64,000 bases of DNA from Pedobacter steynii (GCF_001721645.1 NZ_CP017141.1:1-64000); one strand, 5' to 3'; positions 16,911 to 25,928 are shown, counted from the stretch's first letter. The notes: generated by a model not told the origin, from the sequence alone. Program-made: numbers and translations.

Positions 16911-19157
16911 TCATTCGATGGCTACCGAACGGGGCCGGTCTGCCGGGTTTACTCCCCAGGTTGCTGAAGGTTTAGCGCCCATAAAGAGGATCAGCTCTCC
17001 ACCTGCTACCAGGTCTTTATGGCGTAAATAAGATTTTAAATAGGGTTTACCATTTAATACCACTTTCTGGATGTATTTATTCTCTTTGCTGTTTCCTTCT
17101 GCTTTAATACGGAATTTCTTATTTCCCGGAAGGGAGATCACCGCGTCATTAATTAAAGGAGAACCGAAGACATACGTTCCGTTTGCAGGATTTAAAGGGT
17201 AAAAGCCCATTGCTGAAAAAACATACCAGGACGACATCTGGCCAAGGTCTTCATTACCACATAAGCCGTCTGGTTTGTTCGTGTATAAGGAATCGGTAAT
17301 ATGGCGTACCAGATCTGCCGTTTTCCATGCCTGACCAGCATAGGCATACAAATAAGGGATATGGTGGTTCGGTTCATTTCCCTGTGCATACTGGCCCACT
17401 AAACCGGTAATGTCCGGTGAGCTGCCAGCTTCCATAGCTGAGCTCATGCTAAACAGCGTATCCAGCTTTCTGGTAAAAGGGGCATCACCACCAAACAGCT
17501 GGATCAGTCCCTCGGGATCCTGAGGAACCAGCCAGGTATACTGCCAGGCATTTCCTTCGGTATAATCGTCTTCTCGGTGTTTCGAAGCAACCGGATTAAA
17601 TGGGGTCCTCCAGCTTCCGTTCTCCATTTTACCACGCATAAACTGACTTTGCTGGTCAAAATATTCGCGGTATAACTGAGCCCTCTGGCTAAAGTATTTA
17701 TAGTCTGCTTCTTTATTCATGGCTTTTGCCATTTGTGCAATACACCAGTCGTCAATAGCATACTCCAGTCCTTTTGCCACAGATTCGATCACCTTTTCAG
17801 AAGGGATATATTGTAGTTTTTGTGCATATTGAATCCCTTCTACATTTTGCATCGCAGAATGTCTGATGGCCTCATAAGCAAGATTGGCATCAAATCCTTT
17901 GAATCCTTTCAGGTAAGCATCCACTATAATCGGAACCGCATGGTAGCCAATCATCGTATTCGTTTCACTGCCCATCAGGTGCCATACCGGCAATTTTCCC
18001 TGCTGTTTGTAAATCGCCAGGAACGTATTCACCACATCGGATACTTTATCCTGATGAAGGAAAGTAAACAGCGGATGATAAGCCCTGTAGGTATCCCATA
18101 AAGAGAAAGTGGTATAGTTGTTGAAATCTGCCTTAGGGTATACTTTTTTATCTGTACCCCTGTAATCGCCGTTGGCATCATTAAATATAGATGGTGCGAA
18201 CATGGTATGGTACATGGCGGTATAAAATGTCTTTTTTACGTCTTCATCTGCATTGATTTTCAGTTTGGACAATTCCTTTTCCCATTTATTATTGGCCTTC
18301 AATCTGGCCTGTTCGAAATCCCAATCCGGAATTTCCACTGTGATATTGGCCAGTGCATTTTCATAACTCACCGGAGAAAGTCCTACTTTCAATTTTAAAA
18401 TGGCCTGGTTAATGGCTTTAAAGTTCAGAACGGCTTTAACTCTTTTACCTTTTAATTCTTTTCTGTTTGTGCTTAAGCTGGTGCTATCCGATAAGGAAAG
18501 ACTGCTCAGGGGCTGCGAAAGCCGGACGGCAAAATACAGGCGCTGATCGCTGGCCCATCCCGCAGAATGACGATAGCCGACTAAAGTTGTGGGATTGATT
18601 TGCTTCACATAGGTTTCCACCGGACTGTCCCATCCTACCCCCGCATTCAGATCCAGCATCACATGTGGATTTTTTGATCCTTTTTCAAAAGTATAACGGT
18701 GAAAGCCGACCCTTTCTGAACTGGTCAGCTCTGCTTTAATTTTATACTTATCCAGGATCACACTATAATACCCTGCTTTTACCACTTCTTTATCATGAGA
18801 AAAAGTGGATACATAATTGAGTTGTGAAGGACCTGTTGCAGGCATCACTAAAATATCGTTCAGGTCGCCGATACCCGTTCCGCTTAAATGGGTATGGGCA
18901 AAGCCTATAATCGTATTGCTGGCATAATTATAACCACTGCACCAGTCCCAGCCTTCAAAAACATTGGTTGGGCCTAACTGTACGGCTCCAAATGGAACAT
19001 TGGCACCTACAAATACGTGGCCATGAGCCGCTGAACCGATGTAGGGGTCCACATAGCTCGTCAATGGTTTTTGAGCAAAGACAGGATCTACGGAAAAGAT
19101 AATGCCAAGAAGTAAAAAGTGTTTAAGCTTCATTAAATTTTTAAATAAGGGTTTCAT
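16911..19157 (-). CDS. GH92 alpha-mannosidase, secreted
   Basis: This is a 748-residue GH92 enzyme, the usual family length. A signal peptide is visible from the second Met (MKLKHFLLLGIIFSVDPVFAQ), and that start at 19133 is also possible. Family signatures include VDPYIGSAAHGHVFVGANVPFGAVQLGP at the N-terminus, WDWCSGYNY, HTHLSGTGIGDL, GSETNTMIGYHA, GNEPNHHIPYLY and GNEDLGQMSSWYVFSAMGFYP near the C-terminus. GH92 enzymes are calcium-dependent exo-alpha-mannosidases that trim alpha-1,2, -1,3 or -1,6 mannose from N-glycans. The linkage cannot be assigned from sequence alone. A terminator-like hairpin lies between susD and this gene and may set its expression relative to the transporter. Confidence 0.95.
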   Translation of the reverse strand: MKPLFKNLMKLKHFLLLGIIFSVDPVFAQKPLTSYVDPYIGSAAHGHVFVGANVPFGAVQLGPTNVFEGWDWCSGYNYASNTIIGFAHTHLSGTGIGDLNDILVMPATGPSQLNYVSTFSHDKEVVKAGYYSVILDKYKIKAELTSSERVGFHRYTFEKGSKNPHVMLDLNAGVGWDSPVETYVKQINPTTLVGYRHSAGWASDQRLYFAVRLSQPLSSLSLSDSTSLSTNRKELKGKRVKAVLNFKAINQAILKLKVGLSPVSYENALANITVEIPDWDFEQARLKANNKWEKELSKLKINADEDVKKTFYTAMYHTMFAPSIFNDANGDYRGTDKKVYPKADFNNYTTFSLWDTYRAYHPLFTFLHQDKVSDVVNTFLAIYKQQGKLPVWHLMGSETNTMIGYHAVPIIVDAYLKGFKGFDANLAYEAIRHSAMQNVEGIQYAQKLQYIPSEKVIESVAKGLEYAIDDWCIAQMAKAMNKEADYKYFSQRAQLYREYFDQQSQFMRGKMENGSWRTPFNPVASKHREDDYTEGNAWQYTWLVPQDPEGLIQLFGGDAPFTRKLDTLFSMSSAMEAGSSPDITGLVGQYAQGNEPNHHIPYLYAYAGQAWKTADLVRHITDSLYTNKPDGLCGNEDLGQMSSWYVFSAMGFYPLNPANGTYVFGSPLINDAVISLPGNKKFRIKAEGNSKENKYIQKVVLNGKPYLKSYLRHKDLVAGGELILFMGAKPSATWGVNPADRPRSVAIE

Positions 19158-19175
19158 TGTTGACCCCGAAGGTAT

Positions 19176-19251
19176 AAAAAATTGTCATGCAGCACCATTA
19201 GCGGGGGATAAAGGGTACAATAAGATGTACTTGGCTGCATGACAATTTTTT
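19176..19251 (-). promoter_or_regulatory. Intra-operon terminator-like hairpin between susD and GH92
   Basis: A perfect 18-bp inverted repeat (AAAAAATTGTCATGCAGC at 19176-19193, complement at 19234-19251) encloses a 40-base loop. In minus-strand RNA the stem begins 15 bases after the susD stop, ends in six U residues and lies 18 bases before the GH92 ATG. This is the shape of an intrinsic terminator placed inside an operon. It could lower expression of the enzymes relative to susCD or protect the upstream mRNA. Confidence 0.75.
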
Positions 19252-19266
19252 TAGAATGGTTTGTAA

Positions 19267-20883
19267 TTAATTAGGTTTTTTATCCCACCAAAGTTTAGTT
19301 CCCCCATTATCTGCACCACCAAGCAGGCTTACTGCCTTGGTTACTTCTGCCTGATTGTTTTTATATTCATCCTCAGAGAATGGCAATCTTCTGATTTGTT
19401 TTTCTGTATTGATCGTTCCCCCGCTTTGGTTATTCACAACAGGGAAAATTTTAGGATAACCGGTACGTCTGAATTCAGACCATGCTTCCTGTCCGTCCGG
19501 AAAAATAGCAATCCATTTCTGGGTAATGATGCGTTCCAGTTTTTGTTCCATGGAAGCAGACTCATCCCATTTAACCGTTGTTTTACTTAACAATGGAGAA
19601 TTTGCAGTTACATTATTCGCCGCATTGATCGGGTCGGTATAAGGTGCCTGGGTATTCGTATTATTGTTCAGATAAGTGCTGGCATCAGAACTTCCAAGGG
19701 TGTATTGCTCAAAAGAGATTTTCACCCCCTGCTCATAAAAGGATTGGGCAGATCCCCCCATGCTCCAGCCTCTTAATGCTCCTTCTGCACGCAGAAAGGC
19801 AACTTCCGCTGCGCACATGTATTGTACCGGCGTATTTTCCTTCAATGTGGAAGAAGAAGAATTCAGGTACGCATCCGGTTTACCACTAAAAGAAATCCCA
19901 CTGCGAACGCCCTTATAATCACCAGGAATCACTTTTGAAGTCATAAAGTATTTAGATAAACGCGGATCTTTAAATCCTTTCAGAATGGATTCTGCCGAAG
20001 CATTCATTCTGGTATCGTTATAACTTAAATCATCTACCCATAATCCATTCCTCGTAGGTACCCCTTTACCTGATTTTACAAGCGCATTGTCGCCATTTAA
20101 GGCAAGTAATCCATAAGAATTATTTACCGCTTCTTCTGCTTTGGTCTTTGCCAGCGAAGGATTTGCATAGGCAATACGAATGGCCAGTCTGAGCTTTAAT
20201 GAGTTTGCAAATTTGATCCATTGAATATAGTTCCCATCATAAACCAGGTCGAAACGGTTCAATGAATTATCAGATGGGTTTTTAGTCACGAACTCAGTCA
20301 GCGATTTTATCGCATCGTCCAGATCTTTAAAGAAAGTGTTATAAACGGTTTCCTGATCATCGTAAGGCGTGGCAAGTGCCCCGGCCCCAAATTTAGAATA
20401 AGGAATTGGTCCGTAAATATCAGACACCCGGTGCATGCCTTCTACCTTGAGGATATTGGCTACAGCAATGAACTGGGGATTGGTTACCGCACGTTTCGAC
20501 ACCTCTCTCCATCCATTCATTACCCCATTGTACCCCACTTTAAAAGGCCATAAGTTCCAGCCGTTCTTTAAGGCATAAGTGGAATTATTTGGCCCGCCGA
20601 AATCACCCGGAGGTGCAAAATATCCTGAAAAAATATCGGCATTTAGATTTTGCTGGAGTTGATAAATGTAATCCTCATTTGTTTTGCAGTACATGATGTT
20701 TACCTGCATCTCAGGAATAAAGATACCCGATGAAATGTTGTCTTTTAACAGATCTTCTTCTGTTAATCCATTTGGGTTACTATTGTATTTGTCAAAATCT
20801 TTTGTGCATGAACTCTGTACCATAACAAACGCTGCAGCAAAAATGGCCGCGCTAAGTCTGGTGTTTTTTATTAAGGTTCTCAT
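19267..20883 (-). CDS. SusD/RagB-family glycan-binding lipoprotein (N-glycan PUL)
   Basis: This 538-residue outer-membrane lipoprotein has its signal peptide ending in QSSC, with Cys26 the lipidated residue. The N-terminus TKDFDKYNSNPNGLTEEDL and the region GRAKLRLAIRIAY-like (WIKFANSLKLRLAIRIAYANPS) are typical of the SusD-like group 2. It also has TAEVAFLRAEGALRGW-like (CAAEVAFLRAEGALRGW) and a C-terminal WDKKPN end. SusD proteins form the lid of the SusC barrel and bind oligosaccharide at the cell surface. It follows susC by 21 bp and belongs to the N-glycan PUL. Confidence 0.93.
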   Translation of the reverse strand: MRTLIKNTRLSAAIFAAAFVMVQSSCTKDFDKYNSNPNGLTEEDLLKDNISSGIFIPEMQVNIMYCKTNEDYIYQLQQNLNADIFSGYFAPPGDFGGPNNSTYALKNGWNLWPFKVGYNGVMNGWREVSKRAVTNPQFIAVANILKVEGMHRVSDIYGPIPYSKFGAGALATPYDDQETVYNTFFKDLDDAIKSLTEFVTKNPSDNSLNRFDLVYDGNYIQWIKFANSLKLRLAIRIAYANPSLAKTKAEEAVNNSYGLLALNGDNALVKSGKGVPTRNGLWVDDLSYNDTRMNASAESILKGFKDPRLSKYFMTSKVIPGDYKGVRSGISFSGKPDAYLNSSSSTLKENTPVQYMCAAEVAFLRAEGALRGWSMGGSAQSFYEQGVKISFEQYTLGSSDASTYLNNNTNTQAPYTDPINAANNVTANSPLLSKTTVKWDESASMEQKLERIITQKWIAIFPDGQEAWSEFRRTGYPKIFPVVNNQSGGTINTEKQIRRLPFSEDEYKNNQAEVTKAVSLLGGADNGGTKLWWDKKPN

Positions 20884-20904
20884 AATATATGATGATACTA
20901 GGTC

Positions 20905-23900
20905 TTAAAATGTGAAATTTACGTTGAAACCAATGCTTCTTAAACTCGGCATAGAGAAGTAGTCATACCCCTGAAAGCCATTACCGGTAAGGGTCACTAC
21001 ATCCGGATCAAAAGGTGCTTTTTTATAGATCATCCATAAGTTTCTGCCGATTACAGAAAGCTGTATCTTTTGTATTTTGTTGTTAAATACTTTTGCAGGG
21101 ATGGTATATCCAAATGACACCTCGCGTAAACGGATATTTGTTGCACTATAGATATAAGGCGTCAGCTCGGCTCCTATTCTATTGTAATAGGCTTCAGTTG
21201 CATCTGCACCATTAATCATTATTCCCCCTTGGTTACGGGAATCTGCAGTTCGTTGTGACATCCCACGTTTATCAAAAGTCTGCTCGGTTCTGGAAATCAC
21301 CTCTCCTCCGATACGGCTGTCGACCAAGAAATTAAGGTTAAAATTTTTGTACCTGAAGCCATTGCTCATGCTGAGCATGTATCTTGGATTTACATTACCT
21401 GCAATGATATTATTGGTAGAATACTGTGGTAAGCCTTTATCATCCAGCACCTGATTTCCGCTGGCATCACGAATAAAATCTTTTACCTGAATGTCTCCAT
21501 AAGAGCCACCTTTTCTAACGATAGAAGAACCGCCTAAGCTAAACTCCTTCACCTCTATAAACTGACCGGTTGCAGGATCGGTATAAGTATACAGTTCCTT
21601 GATTTTGTTTCTGTTGAAAGAGAAATTAACGGTCGGGTTCCAGCTCAGTTCTCCGAATTGCGCATTATAGCCCAATGAAAGTTCAAGACCCTGATTCTGA
21701 ACATCTCCTGCATTCAGGTCATAGGTATTGTATCCTACTGTCGGGGATACATTCACTCTAAAGAACTGATTTACCGTATTCGTTCTGTAATAGGTGGCAT
21801 TCAGACTCAATTTATTTTCCAGGAATTTCAAATCTGCTCCGAATTCAAATGATTTACTTCTTTCCGGATTTAACGTGGTAAAAGGTTTCCCTGTGAAAGG
21901 AACAATTGCACCCCCGATGATTGGAAAAGAAGGGTTTGTTGCATAGGCATAGTTATCAGGAATTTCGTTACCTACTTCAGCATAAGATGCCCTTAGTTTG
22001 GCAAAAGAAATAAATTCCGGTAATTCCGCCATTTCACTAATCACGGCACTTAAGCCCACTGATGGATAGAAGAATGGTTTTGGTAAAGTCGAATTCCAGT
22101 CGTTACGTCCGGAAACGTCCAAAAACAGGTAATTTTTATATCCGATGGAGGCGGTTAAAAAAGCAGCCTGAGTTTGTTTTCTGTAGGTATTTGGCGTAAA
22201 TACTATACCCGCCTGCGTCAGGTTCAGGACGCTAAAAAAGTTAGGTACTTTAAAAGGATCCAGAGGCCCGTCGATCGTTAATCCGCTGGTCAGGTTATTG
22301 ATGATACTGGCACCTGCGGTAGCATTAATTGTAAATTCACCCAACGCTTTATTGAAATTCAATAACAGGTCGGCATAAGTCTGACTGTTCAGGTTATCCA
22401 GTGTTGCATAACGTCCATTTGGACTATTGGAAACCAGGTTCCCCGGCGTTGTCGTTGCATAGACCTTGTTCTCTCCTTTATCTGTAGAGCGGTCCATTCT
22501 TACCCGTCCCTGAAGGTTCAGCCAGTCTGTAAACTTATATTTAGCCGTTACGGATCCTACTATACGGTTTCTTTGTGTCTGAAACATATTACGGTTGGCA
22601 ATCCAGTAAGGGTTTTGAAGTGACATTCCCTGATCGCCATATGGCCAGTTTTGTACGTTTATTTTGCGGACAGCGTCAAAGGTTTCAAAATTCTTAGTAT
22701 CATTAAAATTATAAGAAGCACCAGGAAATAAATAAACTGAGGTGATTGGATTATAATATTCACCCTGTCCCGGCATGTTCTGAGATTTCTGATAGATGTA
22801 TTCTGCCCTTGCATCCACACTTAACTTATCCTCAAAAAAGGAGGTGTTATTTCTGAAAGAGAAGTTGTATCGATCCAGCTTGTTATTGGGAATAATTCCC
22901 TCTGCATTGGTTGCCGCAGCGGAGAAGAAAGATTGATTTTTCTCCGTACCACCTGATAATGACAAGGCATTGGTAAAAGTTTTACCCGTCTGAAAAAAGT
23001 CATTAGGCGTATAATTACTTTGGTTGGCTGTTTTTGCGCCCCAACCATTGAAAGTTGGACCTTCTTCTGGTTTCGCTTTATTGGCCGTTCCATAACTGCG
23101 TTGCAGTTCAGGAAGAAGGAAAGGGTTGTCGAATGTAGTACTGGAATTAAAGTTAACAACCGTTTTTCCGGCTTTTCCTTTCTTGGTCGTAATTAAGATC
23201 ACCCCATTCGAAGCCTGTCCGCCGTAAAGTGCCGATGCAGAAGCCCCGCTCAACACACTTACTTCTTCGATGTCCTCAGGATTCAGGTTGGAAATCCCAT
23301 CACCGGCATCACTTAGCTGAAAACCATCACTGGTTCCCTTTCCAGACAAACTTGGTAAAGGTACCCCATCCACTACATATAGCGCGTTGTTATTTCCACT
23401 GATTGATTTATTTCCACGAAGTACTGCTTTTGTGGATCCACCTGGTGCCGAAGAGTGTGTCAATGTCAAACCGGATACTTTTCCGGTTAAGCTGTTTACA
23501 AAACTCGGATCCTTAACGTCATTCACCTCTTTAGAGCCTAGTGTCTGGACATTATACGTTAATGATTTGGTAGATTTCTTAATCCCCAGAGCGGTAACCA
23601 CTACCGTTTCCAGATTCTGTGAATCACCGGTAAGCACCACATCTAAAGTACTTGTACTTCCTACGGTGACTTCTTTACTCTGATACCCCACATAAGAAAA
23701 AACCAGGATATCCCCTGCTTTAGCCTGGATCACATACTGTCCTGAAACATTGGTCTGGGTGGTTAAAGTGCCGCCCTTAACTTTTACGGATACCCCTGGT
23801 ATCGTTACTCCGGCATCGTCTTTTACGGTTCCTTTGATTCCTTCCTGATAGAATGAGTTGAATTCCATTTCATTAAATGAGGAAAGGCTGAGCGTCGGGA

Positions 23901-23994
23901 AGCTCTTTAATTTGTCCGACTTGACTCCAGCAAAAAGATTTGCTGAAGCGTAAAGTAATAAACACGTCAGTTGTAATGGTTTTCTCATCTCCAT
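20905..23994 (-). CDS. SusC/RagA-family TonB-linked outer membrane transporter (N-glycan PUL)
   Basis: This 1029-residue TonB-dependent transporter starts with a signal peptide, followed by a carboxypeptidase-regulatory-like domain (GTVKDDAGVTIPGVSVKVKG, about residues 55-130). The plug follows, with the TonB-box-like LETVVVTALGIKKS and the SusC motif LYVVDGVPLPSL. The ~22-strand barrel ends SIGFNVNFTF with a terminal Phe. It has no N-terminal STN domain, so it cannot itself signal to a FecR protein. It imports oligosaccharides captured by the adjacent SusD, presumably high-mannose N-glycan fragments given the downstream enzymes. Its leader contains a bipartite motif shared with the fecR leader. 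Confidence 0.95.
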   Translation of the reverse strand: MEMRKPLQLTCLLLYASANLFAGVKSDKLKSFPTLSLSSFNEMEFNSFYQEGIKGTVKDDAGVTIPGVSVKVKGGTLTTQTNVSGQYVIQAKAGDILVFSYVGYQSKEVTVGSTSTLDVVLTGDSQNLETVVVTALGIKKSTKSLTYNVQTLGSKEVNDVKDPSFVNSLTGKVSGLTLTHSSAPGGSTKAVLRGNKSISGNNNALYVVDGVPLPSLSGKGTSDGFQLSDAGDGISNLNPEDIEEVSVLSGASASALYGGQASNGVILITTKKGKAGKTVVNFNSSTTFDNPFLLPELQRSYGTANKAKPEEGPTFNGWGAKTANQSNYTPNDFFQTGKTFTNALSLSGGTEKNQSFFSAAATNAEGIIPNNKLDRYNFSFRNNTSFFEDKLSVDARAEYIYQKSQNMPGQGEYYNPITSVYLFPGASYNFNDTKNFETFDAVRKINVQNWPYGDQGMSLQNPYWIANRNMFQTQRNRIVGSVTAKYKFTDWLNLQGRVRMDRSTDKGENKVYATTTPGNLVSNSPNGRYATLDNLNSQTYADLLLNFNKALGEFTINATAGASIINNLTSGLTIDGPLDPFKVPNFFSVLNLTQAGIVFTPNTYRKQTQAAFLTASIGYKNYLFLDVSGRNDWNSTLPKPFFYPSVGLSAVISEMAELPEFISFAKLRASYAEVGNEIPDNYAYATNPSFPIIGGAIVPFTGKPFTTLNPERSKSFEFGADLKFLENKLSLNATYYRTNTVNQFFRVNVSPTVGYNTYDLNAGDVQNQGLELSLGYNAQFGELSWNPTVNFSFNRNKIKELYTYTDPATGQFIEVKEFSLGGSSIVRKGGSYGDIQVKDFIRDASGNQVLDDKGLPQYSTNNIIAGNVNPRYMLSMSNGFRYKNFNLNFLVDSRIGGEVISRTEQTFDKRGMSQRTADSRNQGGIMINGADATEAYYNRIGAELTPYIYSATNIRLREVSFGYTIPAKVFNNKIQKIQLSVIGRNLWMIYKKAPFDPDVVTLTGNGFQGYDYFSMPSLRSIGFNVNFTF

Positions 23995-24064
23995 TGATAC
24001 GGTTAGGTTTTATAATTGGTTAGCTATACCGTTTTACCTTTTTAAAATAAAAGCGGGTATAGGA

Positions 24065-24097
24065 TAGAGACCCCGTTTAGAAATAAATTGCCTACAA
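24065..24097 (-). promoter_or_regulatory. Candidate ECF-sigma promoter of the N-glycan PUL
   Basis: On the minus strand TTGTAGGCAATTT (24097-24085) is followed after 6 bases by AAACGGG and then, at the next positions, C and TA. The same 13-mer and spaced elements occur at 24811-24843 before fecR. A GGCAA block about 16 bases from a GTCT-like block has the spacing of an ECF promoter. A 7-bp inverted repeat (24024-24030 and 24056-24062) lies in the leader between this motif and the susC start. Confidence 0.55.
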
Positions 24098-24110
24098 GGA
24101 ATTCATTTTT

Positions 24111-24140
24111 TTTGAAGATTATTTTTAATCCCTATCTTGC
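24111..24140 (+). promoter_or_regulatory. Housekeeping-type promoter of the ECF sigma gene
   Basis: TTTG (24111-24114) and TATCTTGC (24133-24140) are separated by 18 bases, matching the Bacteroidota -33 and near-matching the -7 consensus. It lies 29 bp before the TTG start of the sigma gene. Confidence 0.5.
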
Positions 24141-24169
24141 AGAGGATAATTACCTCCTAATCAAAACAA

Positions 24170-24826
24170 TTGAAACTCGTAAAGCCTGACTTATCTGCTC
24201 TGTGGACCAAGATTTGCGTCGAAGATGATTTAAAATCTTTCGAGGTTTTATACCGTTCCCTTGCTGCCAGGCTTTTGAAGTTCTCCGTTTATTACGTCTC
24301 GCAAAAAGAGGTTGCAGAAGAAATTGTTTCTGAAATATTTGTAAAGTGCTGGGAAAACAGAAAGGACAACCTGCATGTCCTTAATCCGGAAACCTATCTT
24401 TTTGTGGCGGTAAAAAACCAGTCTTTAAAACACATCCGTAAATACAGCAATGTGCACCTGGTAGAGATTGAAGAGCAGCCGCAAAGCTTTCAATTCCGGG
24501 ATAGCACGGATCCCTCCAAAGAACTGGAGAGAAAAGAGCTGCATCTTAAACTGGACCAGGCAATAGATACCCTCCCTGCCCAGGCAAAAATGGTTTTCAA
24601 GCTAATTAAGGAGGATGGAATGAAGTATAAAGAGGTGGCAGAGATTTTAGACATCTCTCCACGCACGGTACAGACGCAATTGTTCCGGGCAATTGCAAAA
24701 CTCAGAATTGTGCTCAGCTCCTACTATGAGCTGGACCATAAAAAAAATAATAGCAGCAATATGGCCAATCTGATCCTGATTTTGGGGATAATGCATTATT
24801 TTTTAGTCTTTTGTAGGCAATTTTAG
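24170..24826 (+). CDS. ECF RNA polymerase sigma factor (FecI-like)
   Basis: This 218-residue sigma-70 factor of the extracytoplasmic-function type has region 2 at about residues 22-70 (SFEVLYRSLAARLLKFSVYY, AEEIVSEIFVKCWENR). Region 4 is at about 135-180 (LPAQAKMVFKLIKEDGMKYKEVAEILDISPRTVQTQLFRAIAKLR). It ends with a hydrophobic tail (LILILGIMHYFLVFCRQF), unusual for a soluble sigma factor. The start codon is TTG at 24170, and no in-frame ATG is available before region 2. It heads the cluster sigma-fecR-susC-susD and diverges from the N-glycan PUL. In Bacteroides, such sigma/anti-sigma pairs switch on host-glycan PULs when the cognate SusC imports its ligand. Confidence 0.9.
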   Translation: MKLVKPDLSALWTKICVEDDLKSFEVLYRSLAARLLKFSVYYVSQKEVAEEIVSEIFVKCWENRKDNLHVLNPETYLFVAVKNQSLKHIRKYSNVHLVEIEEQPQSFQFRDSTDPSKELERKELHLKLDQAIDTLPAQAKMVFKLIKEDGMKYKEVAEILDISPRTVQTQLFRAIAKLRIVLSSYYELDHKKNNSSNMANLILILGIMHYFLVFCRQF

Positions 24827-24843
24827 AAAAAATGGGAACCTTA
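24811..24843 (+). promoter_or_regulatory. Candidate ECF-sigma promoter of fecR-susC-susD
   Basis: TTGTAGGCAATTT at 24811-24823 overlaps the last codons of the sigma gene. It is followed after 6 bases by AAATGGG and then C and TA at the same offsets as in the motif at 24065-24097. It lies about 40 bp before the fecR ATG. The two 33-bp blocks agree at 22 or more positions. Confidence 0.5.
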
Positions 24844-24881
24844 ATATATCACATCATAAAAAACAGATAATATCCTTAAAA

Positions 24882-25928
24882 ATGACCGATCAAAGATTTA
24901 CAGAATTGCTTAGCAAAAAACTGGCAGACGAAATTTCCCTTGAAGAACATAAAGAATTTATGCTTCTGCTGGAGGAAAATGCCGGCTATAGGCAAGAGTA
25001 TGAATCTTTAAGTCATTATTTCCAGTATAAAGAAACTGATCAGGAAGCCGCAATGCAGCTTTTTGAGCAGATTAAATCAAAAATTGAAGTTCCTGAAAGT
25101 CCGTTGAAAGTTAGCGCGGCAGCAATAAATGAAATGCCTTTAACTGAAGTCCGGGCAGGCAGGTATGGCAACTGGTACAGGATTGCAGCAGTGCTTGCCA
25201 TCGGCATCTGTTCTTTCGGGGCCTATCAGCTGTTTTATAAAAAATCATTCCCCACAGAACAGACGGCATTGGTTTGGAAGGAAACGAATAGTCCTGGCAG
25301 GCGGGTTTCAAAAATCAGGCTTGGGGATGGAACCCTCGTTACTTTAAATGCCGAAAGCCAGCTCAGGTATCCAGCCGAATTTAAAGGAGACAGCAGGGAA
25401 GTTTATCTTTCCGGAGAAGCCTTTTTCGATGTGAGTAAAGACGCACAGCATCCTTTTGTCATTCATACCGAAAAGATAAACATCAAAGTATTGGGCACCA
25501 CATTCGATGTGAAGGCCTATAAAAACGACCCTCATACCGAAGCTACACTGATCAGTGGAGCCATTCAGATCAGCATGAAAGACCATCCGGAAAAACAGGT
25601 CCTGCTAAAACCAAAAGAGAAGTTCAGTATACAGAATCATGCGGCAGATGGAAAAGCTTCAGCCCTGTATAGTGTGATCCCTTTTAATGATACCGAGATC
25701 TCCTGGATGAACAACAAACTGGTTTTCAAAAATGAAACTTTCGAAGTACTGGCCAACAGCATTTCCAGGTGGTATGGCGTCACACTTATCTTTAAAAATG
25801 AAAGTTTAAAAAACGCCAGGTTTACCGGATTTTTTGAAAAAGAAAATATCTCTCAGGCGTTGAAAGCACTGCAACTTATTGAACCATTTCGTTATAAAAT
25901 ACAAGACAAAACTGTTTATATTTACTAA
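24882..25928 (+). CDS. FecR-family anti-sigma factor
   Basis: This 348-residue single-pass membrane protein has a cytoplasmic anti-sigma region at about residues 1-90. One transmembrane helix follows (YRIAAVLAIGICSFGAYQLFY, about 98-118). The periplasmic FecR domain reads VSKIRLGDGTLVTLNAESQLRYPAEF, REVYLSGEAFFDVSKDAQHPFVI and INIKVLGTTFDVKAY. The C-terminal domain (SRWYGVTLIFKNESLKNARFTGFFEKENISQALKALQL) is the usual DUF4974 region that contacts the STN domain of the partner SusC. It holds the sigma factor until the transducer signals. It lies 55 bp after the sigma gene and 56 bp before the STN-type susC. Confidence 0.95.
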   Translation: MTDQRFTELLSKKLADEISLEEHKEFMLLLEENAGYRQEYESLSHYFQYKETDQEAAMQLFEQIKSKIEVPESPLKVSAAAINEMPLTEVRAGRYGNWYRIAAVLAIGICSFGAYQLFYKKSFPTEQTALVWKETNSPGRRVSKIRLGDGTLVTLNAESQLRYPAEFKGDSREVYLSGEAFFDVSKDAQHPFVIHTEKINIKVLGTTFDVKAYKNDPHTEATLISGAIQISMKDHPEKQVLLKPKEKFSIQNHAADGKASALYSVIPFNDTEISWMNNKLVFKNETFEVLANSISRWYGVTLIFKNESLKNARFTGFFEKENISQALKALQLIEPFRYKIQDKTVYIY

